A stretch of DNA of 64,000 bases from Abditibacteriaceae bacterium (lineage in GTDB: Bacteria > Armatimonadota > Abditibacteriia > Abditibacteriales > Abditibacteriaceae), in assembly GCA_019239895.1 (NCBI GenBank), contig JAFAZH010000025.1, positions 1-64,000 of the forward strand. The letters run 5' to 3'. Shown here piece after piece: positions 18,163 through 26,795 of this stretch. Within the stretch, counting starts at the first letter, position 1, and the number at the start of each line of letters is the position of its first letter. Both the position numbers and the translations under genes were made by a program. The notes beneath the pieces were generated by a model. The model saw nothing but the letters and a program-made list of their open reading frames with translations, was not told the origin of the DNA and did not search any database.

Positions 18163-20934
18163 TTAAGGCAGCAATTTAGCTCGTCCCCAGTGGGAGCGGT
18201 CAGAGGAGTTTTTGTCCGTACCATTCCACATCAGTTGGCGTTTCCGGCCTGTGCCATCGGTGCTATCATCTATCGCTAAATCAAAACGCAGTTCGGTGCC
18301 TGGTGTGGGCTTGATGGAGAGGGCTTGCCACGGGATAGCGGCTTCGAGGGTGTAACTCTTGCCGTCTACGCCGGGCACGACGATCATCTCACAGGGATAT
18401 TGCTGTGGCGCGTTAGCGTAATAAAAACGTCCTTCGCGCTGTCCTGCACTGAGCAGCACTTGACGATCAGTAAAGAGAAGCGGGCCACCCGCATCCAGCT
18501 TTTCGGAACCCAGGAACAGTTCTAAGCCATCGCCGCTCCATAGCATATTGCCAGTCTGCTCATTCTTCATCGGGGTGGGGTCAATCACCGTGGCTAACAG
18601 ATACAAATTGGCGTCATCCCAACAGAGTTTGAAGGTGCCTTCCATATCCCCGGCGTTGTTGCCTTGCACAGTGCGTTTGGCGGAAATTTGCTCTGGCGGG
18701 ATGCCCGGCCAGTTTTTGGTAGTGCCATCAATTTTGATCGGGCCAACCGCACGCGGCACAGTCGCCGTCTTGGTGCCGCCACCGGCGGGAGTGAAGCGGG
18801 GATCATCCAGGACGAAGGGCTGCTTCGCGCCTGTCCAGACATCATAGATGTTGTAGTTGGTCTTCATCATCTCGGCCAGCATGGGCTTCCACGGACGGTC
18901 AGCCACATTGATTAAACCGGAGTTGGCCCGCTCGCCATTAAAGCCTTGAAACCAGCGCCCGGTGGTAGCTTGATCCACAAGGGTAAACCATTCAATGCCT
19001 ACTACATAACCAAGCGAAGCCGCCTGCTCAACATAATTGCGATAAGCTAAACCGCGTATCTGCTGGCTCGCTACTTCCAGACCACCAACGAGGCCCGATT
19101 CGCTGGGGGCTGTCCAGTAATACTCGCTCAGCATCATGGGGCGACCACCCGTCCACTCGTGGATGCGATTGAGGAAATCCTTATCGAGCGCATAGGTGTA
19201 GTAATTGAAAGAAATGACATCCAGGTATTTGCCCGAAATGCGACAAAGTTGCTCGTTGTTGATGGTGCCCGGCTGAAGCCGATTGCCAATCAGCATGTGG
19301 TGCGTATCGTATTTGTGAAAGGTGCTAGACACCAGTTGGAAATAGCTCTCAAAGAAGAGGCCGGTGAATGCCTGCATGTCCTCGGCGGCAGCTTTGGTTT
19401 TGACCAGCAGACTCAAATCGTTTAACGCCTCGAATGAGTCGGCGTTCGCTTCCCAGGCGGTGTTGAAGTCCGCAATAGTCTTGTATTTCTCATTGAGCAT
19501 TTGCACGAGGCGACGCTTGCAGGCAAAAGTGCCTTTGAGGGTGGGCACCACTTTGGGAATGTCTTCATAAAGCGGCTCGTTCACCAGAAAATAGCCAATC
19601 AGCAGCGGATCATCCGCACTGCGCGGGAGGTTCTTGGCGAAGTTATGCTCGACTTTCGTGCGGTTGGTTTCGTCAAAGGGGTCCCACGTCTCGTTGATAC
19701 CAGGCAGACGAGGAATGCCATCATCCCACTGTCCCAGTGGCAGAAAAGAGACGTAGGGAAAATGCGCCGTCTGGACCGCTTGCGGGATGGGCGAGAAGGC
19801 ACCAATCGAGTTGAAGCCCCATTTTTTTACGCGCCCAATCATGCGCGCCGCATAATCTTCCGAGGTATGGGGCTGGCCATACTTGCGGATGGTATTGGCC
19901 AAGTGAAAGGAGACAACCTCATTGCCATGTCCGCTGAGATAGGCGCTCTTGAACTGGTTATCGTAGGGGGGTAGCCACTCATAAGCATCCTCGCGGCCTT
20001 TGACCAGGGTGTAGTCATCGCTTGGCCCAAAGCCACACACACCCATGTGGAAAAAGGCATTGCCATCAGGATCAACCAGGAACCATTTATTAGTCTTCTG
20101 CTCAACGTAGAAGAATCCGGTTTTATTAAGTCCGAGTTTGGCCCCGCTCCCTGGCAAGCCGCCGTAAGTATCACCCACGGGAGGTTGCAAACTATCGTAA
20201 TAGGCTTTTTCACTTTCGACATCGGCCTTGAGTTCATCCAGGCTTTTAACCTTGTCCGGCCAATCTTGCAGTTTCGATTGACCAAAAGCATCCACGACGG
20301 GAACCGGCTTGCCGTCCCCGGCTCCGCCGCTGCCAACGGCTATCTTATAAGTCGAGACATTATGATCCATTGGAGTAATAAAGCTCCAGGCAAAGATGCT
20401 CCAGCCCCATTCGCGGTTGTCTTGTAGCTCCTCATAGGAAAAAGGAGGAATGGTAAAGCTCAAGCTCTTGCCCTGATTATTGGTGAGTTGTAAATCGCCT
20501 GCATTGCCCTGAAACAGCTTTGGCCCCGCTGGTTTCGCGGCAGGGAAAGCCTGCTCGTTCGCCCCGATTTTCCAGTGGCCGCCCTGGCTAAAACTGAAGT
20601 TGATGAGCATGGTCGTCTTGAACCATTTCACATCCGCTGGCAGCTTTGAGAAATTCAACGCGATATTGCCTACATCATCGGTGGTGACATCAAGCTGTGC
20701 GCCGCCATCATACTTCACAGTTGCCGTCTTGCCAGCAGGAACTTTTTCGACCAACTTATAGGGCGTCTGCTTTGCATCATTCATTAGCGTCGGGTAATCG
20801 AGGGTAAATTGGCCCATGTTCCCGTTGTCTATCATAATGCCATCTGGTGTCATATTAAGCGTCGCTGCGCAAACCAAAGTAGTGCTACTGGCGAGCAGAC
20901 ACGCCATCAGCACCGATAAATAAACCCGCAACAT
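18163..20934 (-). CDS. Secreted beta-agarase-like glycoside hydrolase with CBM9-like domain
   Basis: 923 residues from ATG 20934, preceded by AAGGAAA; the open frame to 21075 lacks a better site. Signal peptide (VYLSVLMACLLASSTTLVCAA), an N-terminal beta-rich region (about 25-260), then a TIM-barrel catalytic domain opening with KWFLVDPDGNAFFHMG. Probable acid/base Glu is in IGYFLVNEPLYED and probable nucleophile in MMLSEYYWTAP, the clan GH-A arrangement. The C-terminal ~180 residues, starting GPIKIDGTTKNWPG, are a family-9-like carbohydrate-binding domain (WDDANLYLLATVID, WSGDGLELFLG). It is a larger relative of the enzyme at 5583-7016. Agarose-like galactan is a guess. Confidence 0.85.
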   Translation of the reverse strand: MLRVYLSVLMACLLASSTTLVCAATLNMTPDGIMIDNGNMGQFTLDYPTLMNDAKQTPYKLVEKVPAGKTATVKYDGGAQLDVTTDDVGNIALNFSKLPADVKWFKTTMLINFSFSQGGHWKIGANEQAFPAAKPAGPKLFQGNAGDLQLTNNQGKSLSFTIPPFSYEELQDNREWGWSIFAWSFITPMDHNVSTYKIAVGSGGAGDGKPVPVVDAFGQSKLQDWPDKVKSLDELKADVESEKAYYDSLQPPVGDTYGGLPGSGAKLGLNKTGFFYVEQKTNKWFLVDPDGNAFFHMGVCGFGPSDDYTLVKGREDAYEWLPPYDNQFKSAYLSGHGNEVVSFHLANTIRKYGQPHTSEDYAARMIGRVKKWGFNSIGAFSPIPQAVQTAHFPYVSFLPLGQWDDGIPRLPGINETWDPFDETNRTKVEHNFAKNLPRSADDPLLIGYFLVNEPLYEDIPKVVPTLKGTFACKRRLVQMLNEKYKTIADFNTAWEANADSFEALNDLSLLVKTKAAAEDMQAFTGLFFESYFQLVSSTFHKYDTHHMLIGNRLQPGTINNEQLCRISGKYLDVISFNYYTYALDKDFLNRIHEWTGGRPMMLSEYYWTAPSESGLVGGLEVASQQIRGLAYRNYVEQAASLGYVVGIEWFTLVDQATTGRWFQGFNGERANSGLINVADRPWKPMLAEMMKTNYNIYDVWTGAKQPFVLDDPRFTPAGGGTKTATVPRAVGPIKIDGTTKNWPGIPPEQISAKRTVQGNNAGDMEGTFKLCWDDANLYLLATVIDPTPMKNEQTGNMLWSGDGLELFLGSEKLDAGGPLLFTDRQVLLSAGQREGRFYYANAPQQYPCEMIVVPGVDGKSYTLEAAIPWQALSIKPTPGTELRFDLAIDDSTDGTGRKRQLMWNGTDKNSSDRSHWGRAKLLP

Positions 20935-21089
20935 ATACCGTTTCCTTAGTGAGTGGGAAGTAGAACTAAAGTGAAGGATTAAACACCGAAGCGGTGAGTT
21001 CCCATGAGGTGTTTGACTCAAGTTTAGCTGACAAGTTTCAAGAGTGTCAGATGAGGAAGTTTCCCAACAGAGCAAAGTAGTTCTTGAGT

Positions 21090-21160
21090 TATAATCTGCC
21101 TATAAGTTGAAACTTTAGTGCAATCCACTTCAACTTTATCTCATTTGCAATAAAGTTCAA
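21090..21160 (+). promoter_or_regulatory. Candidate promoter and operator upstream of the amino-acid ABC operon
   Basis: A TATAAT at 21090-21095 is followed by an 11-bp inverted repeat, TTCAACTTTAT (21129-21139) and ATAAAGTTCAA (21150-21160), one mismatch. A further half-site TTGAAACTTTA lies at 21107-21117. No good -35 is seen. The ATG at 21177 has no Shine-Dalgarno. The symmetry suggests a repressor or activator site; the binding protein is unknown. Confidence 0.45.
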
Positions 21161-21176
21161 ATTATCCATTGCAATT

Positions 21177-22763
21177 ATGCTATTACGAATACTCACTGTC
21201 TCCTTTATTCTCCTCTTGCTTTCCTATGGCCAGGTAGCCCAAGGGGCGAACGCCCTGCAAAGCATCCATCAACGGGGTGTCCTGGTCATTGGCTCGGATG
21301 CCACCTATCCCCCTTTTGAGTTAAAAACTGGCGACCGCTTTGAAGGTTTTGACATTGATTTAGGCAACGAGATTGGCAAAGAGTTGGGCGTCCCCGTGCG
21401 CTGGGAGAATATCAACTGGGATGGCATCTTTGCGGCGCTCAAGGCGAACAAGTTCGAGCTCATTCTTTCGGATGTCGTTATTACCGACAAGCGCAAACAA
21501 GAACTGGCCTTCTCCCGCCCGTACTTCTTATCCGGCCAAACGATTGTGCGGCGTAAAGGCGACACGCGCATCAACTCTTCTAAAGACCTGCCGGGCAAAT
21601 TGATAACGGTACAGCAGGAAACTACGGGCCAATACGCGGTAGAAAAGATGGGCCTGCCGCCAGAGCATATTCGCAAATTCGAGACAATGCAAGATGCCCT
21701 GCTCGAAGTGCGCAATGGACGGGGTGATGCCGCCGTCGGCGATCTGCCAGCCTTACGCGAGATGATTCGCAAGGGCTATCCCGAATTAGAAATAGTGGGC
21801 GGCATCTTCGTCCATGAAAACTATGGCGTCGTCATGCGGCGCGGCGAGCCAGAATTATTAGCCGCAGTCAATGCAGCTATCGCACGCATTATGGCCGATG
21901 GCCGTTACGCACGTATCTACCAACGCTGGATACGGGAACCATTGCCACCCACCTATCTGGCTGGTCTGGATAAGGTGCAAAGCCAGGGAACGCAGCATGA
22001 AGTCACTGGCACTGGGTCAGCTTTCTCGATCCGCTGGGATTTATTGCGCAGTACCTGGCCGCTTTTGCTGCGCGGCGCACTGATGACGCTGTGGATCACG
22101 TTCCTGGGCCTCTTGCTGGGCGTACCACTGGGTTTAATCGTCGCGCTGTCGCGCCTCTCGACATTGCGGCCCCTGTCATTGCTGGCGACAGTCTATATCG
22201 AAGTGGTGCGTGGCACTCCGCTGCTCATGCAAATCTTTGTGATTTACTTTGTGCTACCCTCCCTGGGCATCTCTCTGCCGCAAGTGGTCGCCGCCGTCGC
22301 CGCCCTCACGCTCAACTCTGCCGCTTATATTGCTGAGATTTTCAGGGGCGGGATTGAGAGCATTGACTCTGGCCAGATGGAAGCAGCACGGGCCTTGGGC
22401 ATGGATTACCGAGGCGCGATGCGCTGGGTGATTCTACCGCAAACGCTGCGCCGCGTCCTCCCGCCACTCACTAATGAAGCAGTAGCATTGCTAAAGGATT
22501 CCTCCTTAATCTCTATCATTGGCCTGTCGGAACTGATGCGCGTCGGGCGCGAACAGGCCAGCAACTCCGGCTCGCCAGTGACTATTGTCCTCGCGGTGGC
22601 TGTCCTTTACCTGGTGATGACACTACCCCTCACCCATTTAGTGCGCCGTCTGGAAACTCGTTGGCAACCAATCAGTCAGCTACGGCCTACTCGTCAGTCG
22701 CGGCTGCGCACTTTGCCTATCGCTCAGCAATCAGTTGAGCGTAGTGGGGGTGAAGTGTTGTGA
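21177..22763 (+). CDS. Polar amino-acid ABC transporter, fused binding protein and permease
   Basis: 528 residues. Signal peptide (ILTVSFILLLLSYGQVAQG), a periplasmic-type binding domain (about 25-265; IGSDATYPPFELKTGDRFEGFDIDL, typical of family-3 binding proteins), then a HisM/GlnP-type permease (about 295-500) with the EAA loop EAARALGMDYRGAMRWVILP. The binding protein is thus covalently tied to the membrane channel. Amino-acid type cannot be fixed; glutamine or another polar amino acid is likely. The stop codon overlaps the next gene's GTG by 4 bp (GTGA), so the two are translationally coupled. Confidence 0.93.
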   Translation: MLLRILTVSFILLLLSYGQVAQGANALQSIHQRGVLVIGSDATYPPFELKTGDRFEGFDIDLGNEIGKELGVPVRWENINWDGIFAALKANKFELILSDVVITDKRKQELAFSRPYFLSGQTIVRRKGDTRINSSKDLPGKLITVQQETTGQYAVEKMGLPPEHIRKFETMQDALLEVRNGRGDAAVGDLPALREMIRKGYPELEIVGGIFVHENYGVVMRRGEPELLAAVNAAIARIMADGRYARIYQRWIREPLPPTYLAGLDKVQSQGTQHEVTGTGSAFSIRWDLLRSTWPLLLRGALMTLWITFLGLLLGVPLGLIVALSRLSTLRPLSLLATVYIEVVRGTPLLMQIFVIYFVLPSLGISLPQVVAAVAALTLNSAAYIAEIFRGGIESIDSGQMEAARALGMDYRGAMRWVILPQTLRRVLPPLTNEAVALLKDSSLISIIGLSELMRVGREQASNSGSPVTIVLAVAVLYLVMTLPLTHLVRRLETRWQPISQLRPTRQSRLRTLPIAQQSVERSGGEVL

Positions 22764-23518
22764 AAGCAAACGGCGCGGCACCTTTACTGACGGTCTCTAA
22801 CCTGCACAAAAGTTTCAGTCGCCTTGAAGTCCTGAAGGGCATCAGCTTAACCATGCAGGAAGGTGAAGTGGTGGCTTTAATTGGAGCTTCCGGCAGTGGT
22901 AAATCCACTTTATTGCGCTGTCTCAACCGTTTAGAATCGCCAACTTCCGGCACTATTCACTTTCGAGGTGCCGAACTCTTTCCGGCCAACAGCCAACTCG
23001 ATCTCAACCAAGCGCGACGTGAGATTGGCATGGTGTTCCAACGCTTTAATCTTTTCCCACACCTCACGGCCTTAGAGAACGTAACCTTAGCGCCACGCAA
23101 GGTCTTAGGCGTCTCAGAAGAGCAGGCGGCACAGGAAGGGCAGGAGTGGTTGGAGCGGGTTCATTTAGGGGCTAAAGCCGATAATTATCCGGCGGAACTT
23201 TCGGGTGGGCAGCAGCAACGTGTCGCCATTGCGCGGGCTTTAGCCTTGCGCCCGGCTTTGCTATTATTCGATGAACCGACCTCGGCGCTCGACCCGGAAC
23301 TCGTCGGTGAGGTGTTGGAAGTAATGCGCGACCTCGCTCAAGAAGGCCGTACCATGTTGGTGGCTACGCATGAAATGAGCTTTGCCCACGATGCCGCCAG
23401 TCGCGTGCTATTTCTGGATGATGGCTGTGTCCTGGAAGAAGGCCCGCCAGAGCAGGTCTTGGAAGCGCCGCGCCAGGAACGCACGAAGGCATTTCTCGCC
23501 CGTGTGCTTAACCATTAG
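22760..23518 (+). CDS. Polar amino-acid ABC transporter ATP-binding protein (GlnQ-like)
   Basis: 252 residues, GTG start in the GTGA overlap with the preceding gene. Walker A GASGSGKST (about 40), Q-loop VFQRFNLFPHLTALENV, signature LSGGQQQRVAIARAL, Walker B LLFDEPTSALDPE and H-loop VATHEMSFA, all as in the GlnQ/HisP subfamily. Energises the fused binding-protein/permease encoded just upstream. Its last 11 bp overlap the 3' end of the convergent deacylase gene. Confidence 0.96.
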   Translation: MKANGAAPLLTVSNLHKSFSRLEVLKGISLTMQEGEVVALIGASGSGKSTLLRCLNRLESPTSGTIHFRGAELFPANSQLDLNQARREIGMVFQRFNLFPHLTALENVTLAPRKVLGVSEEQAAQEGQEWLERVHLGAKADNYPAELSGGQQQRVAIARALALRPALLLFDEPTSALDPELVGEVLEVMRDLAQEGRTMLVATHEMSFAHDAASRVLFLDDGCVLEEGPPEQVLEAPRQERTKAFLARVLNH

Positions 23519-25082
23519 CTAAATGACTAATCGGCTCATTGCGGCGCAATACCATCCCCGGACGCTGCCCCGTCAACTTTCCGTTATCCAGCACGGGAAC
23601 CCCATTGACAATAACCGTGGAGATACCAACCGGTTTCGCCATTGGGTCAGCCGTGGTCGCGGTATCCAAAACTCGGCGGGGATCGAAGATAACCACATCC
23701 GCCTGCATACCTGGTTTTAGTAAACCCCGATTTTTGAATCCCATGCGCTGAGCAGGTAATGAAGTCATTTTGCGGATGGCTTCTTCCAGGCTCAAAACGC
23801 GCCACTCACGCACATAGCGGCCCAAAATGCGCGGATAGGTTCCGGCAGCGCGGGGGTGGGAACTCTTCAAGCCGCCATCGGTGCAGAACATAACGCGCGG
23901 GGCTGCGATAAAACGCCGCACATCTTTTTCTTGCATGGCAGTTACGACCACGCCTTCCTGCCCGGTGGCGTCTTTGCCATGGGTATTCCTGACGATTTCC
24001 TGGATGATGGTAACGGGGTCTTTACCCGTCATAGTTACCAGTTGAGCCAGAGTCTTGCCAATCCAGGCGGGGTTGGGTGTGTAAGTTGTAAGCAGGACGT
24101 TGCCCGGCCCACCAATTTCATCCAGCCCCTTTTGCCAGGCAGCACGATTGTCCCAGTCGCGGGTGGGTGTAATGACAGTAATCGTTGAGCGCCAGTAATC
24201 GTAGGGATACACATCCGCACTGATGTCCAGGCCGCGCCGATTGGCGTCTGCCATCATGCGCAGGGTCTCATCAGCCTTGCCCCAGACCGGACTGGAGCCC
24301 AGTTTGATGTGCGAAATCTGCGCGGGCAGGTGCGCCTCGTCCGCGATACGGATGACTTCACGAAAAGAGGTCAATGCCTCGTCTTCTTCATCGCGCACAT
24401 GGCTGATGTAAATGCCACCATGCGCGGCGGCAATTTTAGCGCAAGCAATCACTTCTTCGGTTGTGGCATAAAGCCCCGGATCATATTCTAAACCCGATGA
24501 GAGTCCAAGCGCCCCGGCCTGCATTTCCTGCTCTGCCAGTGCCTGCATCTTTTCCATTTCAGCATTCGTCGTGGGTCGCTTATAATCTTCGCCCATCACC
24601 TGGCTGCGAAGAGTGCCATGCCCGACAAAGGAAGCGATGTTTAAGGCCACATGCTTCGTTTCCACATCCGCAAAAAATTGCGTGAGTGGCAAATGTGAAA
24701 AACCATCCTGTCCTACAATAGCGGTCGTAATGCCCTGGCGAATCTGGCTTTCTGCGTCCGGCGTTTCCAGCAACCCACCATCGGCGTGGCTATGCGTATC
24801 AATAAATCCCGGCGCGACCACCATGCCTCGTGCCACAATGACTCTCTCACCGGTGCGGGGCCGCAGGTGCCCAACCTCTTGAATCACGCCATTAGCGATA
24901 CGCACATCAGCGCGTCGCCGGTGTGCGCCAGTGCCATCCACCACCGTGCCCCCCGTAAGCAGTAGCGATGGCTTAATGATTGGGTTAGGATTTGGCTCCT
25001 GACCAACCGCCTGTCCCCATACCCAATTAAGTTTGAAGGGGAGCAAGATTAACAGCAGAAATAATAAACGTAGTTTTGGCAT
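23508..25082 (-). CDS. Exported N-acyl-D-amino-acid deacylase / D-aminoacylase family amidohydrolase
   Basis: About 524 residues from ATG 25082 (MPKLRLLFLLLILLPF), preceded by GAAAGAAGAG. A longer open frame to 25190 enters repeat R1b. Lipid-type or cleavable signal, then the amidohydrolase metal motif GFIDTHSHADGG, QISHIKLG (metal-bridging region) and GISTVIVNG. The usual Cys of GNCGFS is replaced in VGQDGFS, a known variant subgroup. It hydrolyses N-acyl D-amino acids or related amides or dipeptides. The convergent neighbour is an amino-acid importer, so scavenging of D-amino-acid derivatives is a plausible link. Confidence 0.88.
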   Translation of the reverse strand: MPKLRLLFLLLILLPFKLNWVWGQAVGQEPNPNPIIKPSLLLTGGTVVDGTGAHRRRADVRIANGVIQEVGHLRPRTGERVIVARGMVVAPGFIDTHSHADGGLLETPDAESQIRQGITTAIVGQDGFSHLPLTQFFADVETKHVALNIASFVGHGTLRSQVMGEDYKRPTTNAEMEKMQALAEQEMQAGALGLSSGLEYDPGLYATTEEVIACAKIAAAHGGIYISHVRDEEDEALTSFREVIRIADEAHLPAQISHIKLGSSPVWGKADETLRMMADANRRGLDISADVYPYDYWRSTITVITPTRDWDNRAAWQKGLDEIGGPGNVLLTTYTPNPAWIGKTLAQLVTMTGKDPVTIIQEIVRNTHGKDATGQEGVVVTAMQEKDVRRFIAAPRVMFCTDGGLKSSHPRAAGTYPRILGRYVREWRVLSLEEAIRKMTSLPAQRMGFKNRGLLKPGMQADVVIFDPRRVLDTATTADPMAKPVGISTVIVNGVPVLDNGKLTGQRPGMVLRRNEPISHLANG

Positions 25083-25156
25083 AGCTCTTCTTTCTAAAAT
25101 GTAACGACTCTTATGAGGGTAACAGACTATTGATTTAACCGTATAGAGACTCAAAA

Positions 25157-25274
25157 CACCTGCCCCTAAAGGAGCGGGCTGAAAGGGCAAGACCCGTGAA
25201 CGGGCCTGTTAGCAATCCTCGTTAGCCCGGTTCACCGGGCTTCTCGATTCAGCCCGCTCCTTTAGGGGCGGGTT
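25157..25274. repeat. Palindromic repeat, family R1 (copy b)
   Basis: ACCTGCCCCTAAAGGAGCGG... pairs with ...CCGCTCCTTTAGGGGCGGGT. The arms contain TAAAGGA/TCCTTTA where copy a has TAAAGCA/TGCTTTA, so both arms have changed together. The centre again has GACCCGTGAACGGGC and GCCCGGTTCACCGGGC hairpins. It lies between two minus-strand genes. Confidence 0.85.
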
Positions 25275-25291
25275 GCTCATTCCTGATAAGT

Positions 25292-26554
25292 TTAACTTTC
25301 CACTCTCTCCACATGAAGATGGCCCGCCCCGATTTCTAGTGCTTCGTTTACGGTGTCGTCAGCGAGCGGTTCATCCTGGCTGTCGCATTGCGCCATGATG
25401 CTGCCATAGGGTAGCCAACGGGTCGCTACAAGAGACACCGCCGCAATCGTCGCCCCTACCCAGAAGGGCAGTTGATAGTTATGAAAGCGTTGCCACAACC
25501 AGGCTCCACCGATGGGCACGGTGACAGCAGCCACATGGTTCATCGTAGTGCCCATCGCTACACAGGGAGCCAATTCCCCCTTACGCACAATCCGGTGCAG
25601 GTAAGTGGTAAAGCCAACCCCGAAAGAGAAAAGGATATTGTCTAAGAGAAAGAGAGCATAGAGTGCGCCCACGGTGCGCGAGGTGGCATAACCGAGAAAC
25701 ACGGCTATCAGTCCGATGCTGTAGAACGTCAACGGCCCCCGTTCACCCTTACGGTCTACCAGTTTGCCGATAGCCGGTGCGGTCACAGCAATAAGAATCG
25801 CATTGACTAATTGTAATGCCAGCATGTGCGCTAAGGGCACGCGGTAAACCAGGATCAGGGCGAAAGAGGCGAAGATAGCGAAAATTTGGCGACGGCAGCC
25901 TTCGAGAAAAGTCAGCAGATAAAACAAGCTGTATTCACGCCGCAAAATGAGTCGCGCCCGTGGCTCGGTAGAGGCGCTGTGCTTGCCTAACGCCATGCAC
26001 AACACACCAGAGCTTATAATGCAACCACCCGCCAGATAAAAGTAAGCGGCATAAGGTAGTGTCGGCAGCACTTGCTTTATCACCCACGCCACACCCAGCC
26101 CCGCTAATGTCGCCACAGAACCAACCGCGCCCATGCGCCCCAGGTGGCGACCACCTTCTTGCCCTTGCGCGAGGGTAAGAGTGATAACTGGAGACATCGC
26201 CGCATAAAGATGAAAGCCAACTGACCAGAAGATAGTGACGGCGATCAAAGGGCCAAAGCTGGGCACCTGGCCAGTAGCTCCGACACCAATGCCTGCAATG
26301 AGTAGCCCCAGCCCGGCCACCCGCGATTCGGCGAGGTCTACCAATGTGCCTGTGGTAATGGCAGTCAGAAAACCGGGGATTTCCCGCAGTGATTCCAGGC
26401 CACCTAACTGGAGTGGCCCAGCGTGCTGCACATCGCGCAGGTAATTCTGGAAGACACCCATGTAAATGGCAAAGCCAAAAGAAAAGAGGAAGGTGAGGGC
26501 GGTGAATAAGTTCCAGTCACGGCGCAGTGTCCGGGCATCGTCATTGTTGAGCAT
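25292..26554 (-). CDS. Major facilitator superfamily transporter
   Basis: About 420 residues from ATG 26554 (MLNNDDARTLRRDW). The frame is open to 26635, but that part is not membrane-like and overlaps repeat R5c. No good ribosome site was found for either start. Twelve predicted helices, with FLFSFGFAIYMGVFQNYL as TM1, a positively charged ESRVAGLG loop, and the central KHSASTEPRARLILRREYSL loop between the two six-helix halves. Substrate unknown. It is isolated between repeats, so there is no genomic hint. Confidence 0.85.
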   Translation of the reverse strand: MLNNDDARTLRRDWNLFTALTFLFSFGFAIYMGVFQNYLRDVQHAGPLQLGGLESLREIPGFLTAITTGTLVDLAESRVAGLGLLIAGIGVGATGQVPSFGPLIAVTIFWSVGFHLYAAMSPVITLTLAQGQEGGRHLGRMGAVGSVATLAGLGVAWVIKQVLPTLPYAAYFYLAGGCIISSGVLCMALGKHSASTEPRARLILRREYSLFYLLTFLEGCRRQIFAIFASFALILVYRVPLAHMLALQLVNAILIAVTAPAIGKLVDRKGERGPLTFYSIGLIAVFLGYATSRTVGALYALFLLDNILFSFGVGFTTYLHRIVRKGELAPCVAMGTTMNHVAAVTVPIGGAWLWQRFHNYQLPFWVGATIAAVSLVATRWLPYGSIMAQCDSQDEPLADDTVNEALEIGAGHLHVERVES

Positions 26555-26597
26555 CCTGCCATGCTTTCTAAAGAGGGTTATTGGTTGTAAGTCTACT

Positions 26598-26656
26598 GTA
26601 ATGGGACGCCATGCCTGCGGCGACGCTAATTTCATGCGCTATTTGAACGCTATTCA
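26598..26656. repeat. Truncated palindromic repeat, family R5 (copy c)
   Basis: TAATGGGACGCCATGCCTGC, then CGACGCTAATTTCATGCGCT and GAACGCTATT match the left half of the R5 copies at 8612 and 28865. The right half is missing and is replaced at 26657 by an unrelated palindrome (R6). It overlaps the 5' flank of the MFS gene. Confidence 0.7.
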
Positions 26657-26785
26657 GTGCCGGAGCTATAAAAGCCCCGGCAGAGAGGCCGTTGGACGCC
26701 ACAAAGATTAAGGTTGTAATCAGTGTACCGTCCGGGAGGACGGTTGGCTTTAGCCTTCCTGCCGGGGCTTTTATAGCTCCGGCAC
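26657..26785. repeat. Palindromic repeat, family R6
   Basis: A perfect 26-bp inverted repeat: GTGCCGGAGCTATAAAAGCC... at 26657-26682 with 26760-26785. The interior has a further ACCGTCC/GGACGGT hairpin. A one-arm relative, CCGGGGCTTTTATAGCCCCGG, is at 40418-40438. It ends 11 bp before the stop codon of the DUF5107 gene. Confidence 0.88.
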
Positions 26786-26795
26786 ACAGGCAACA

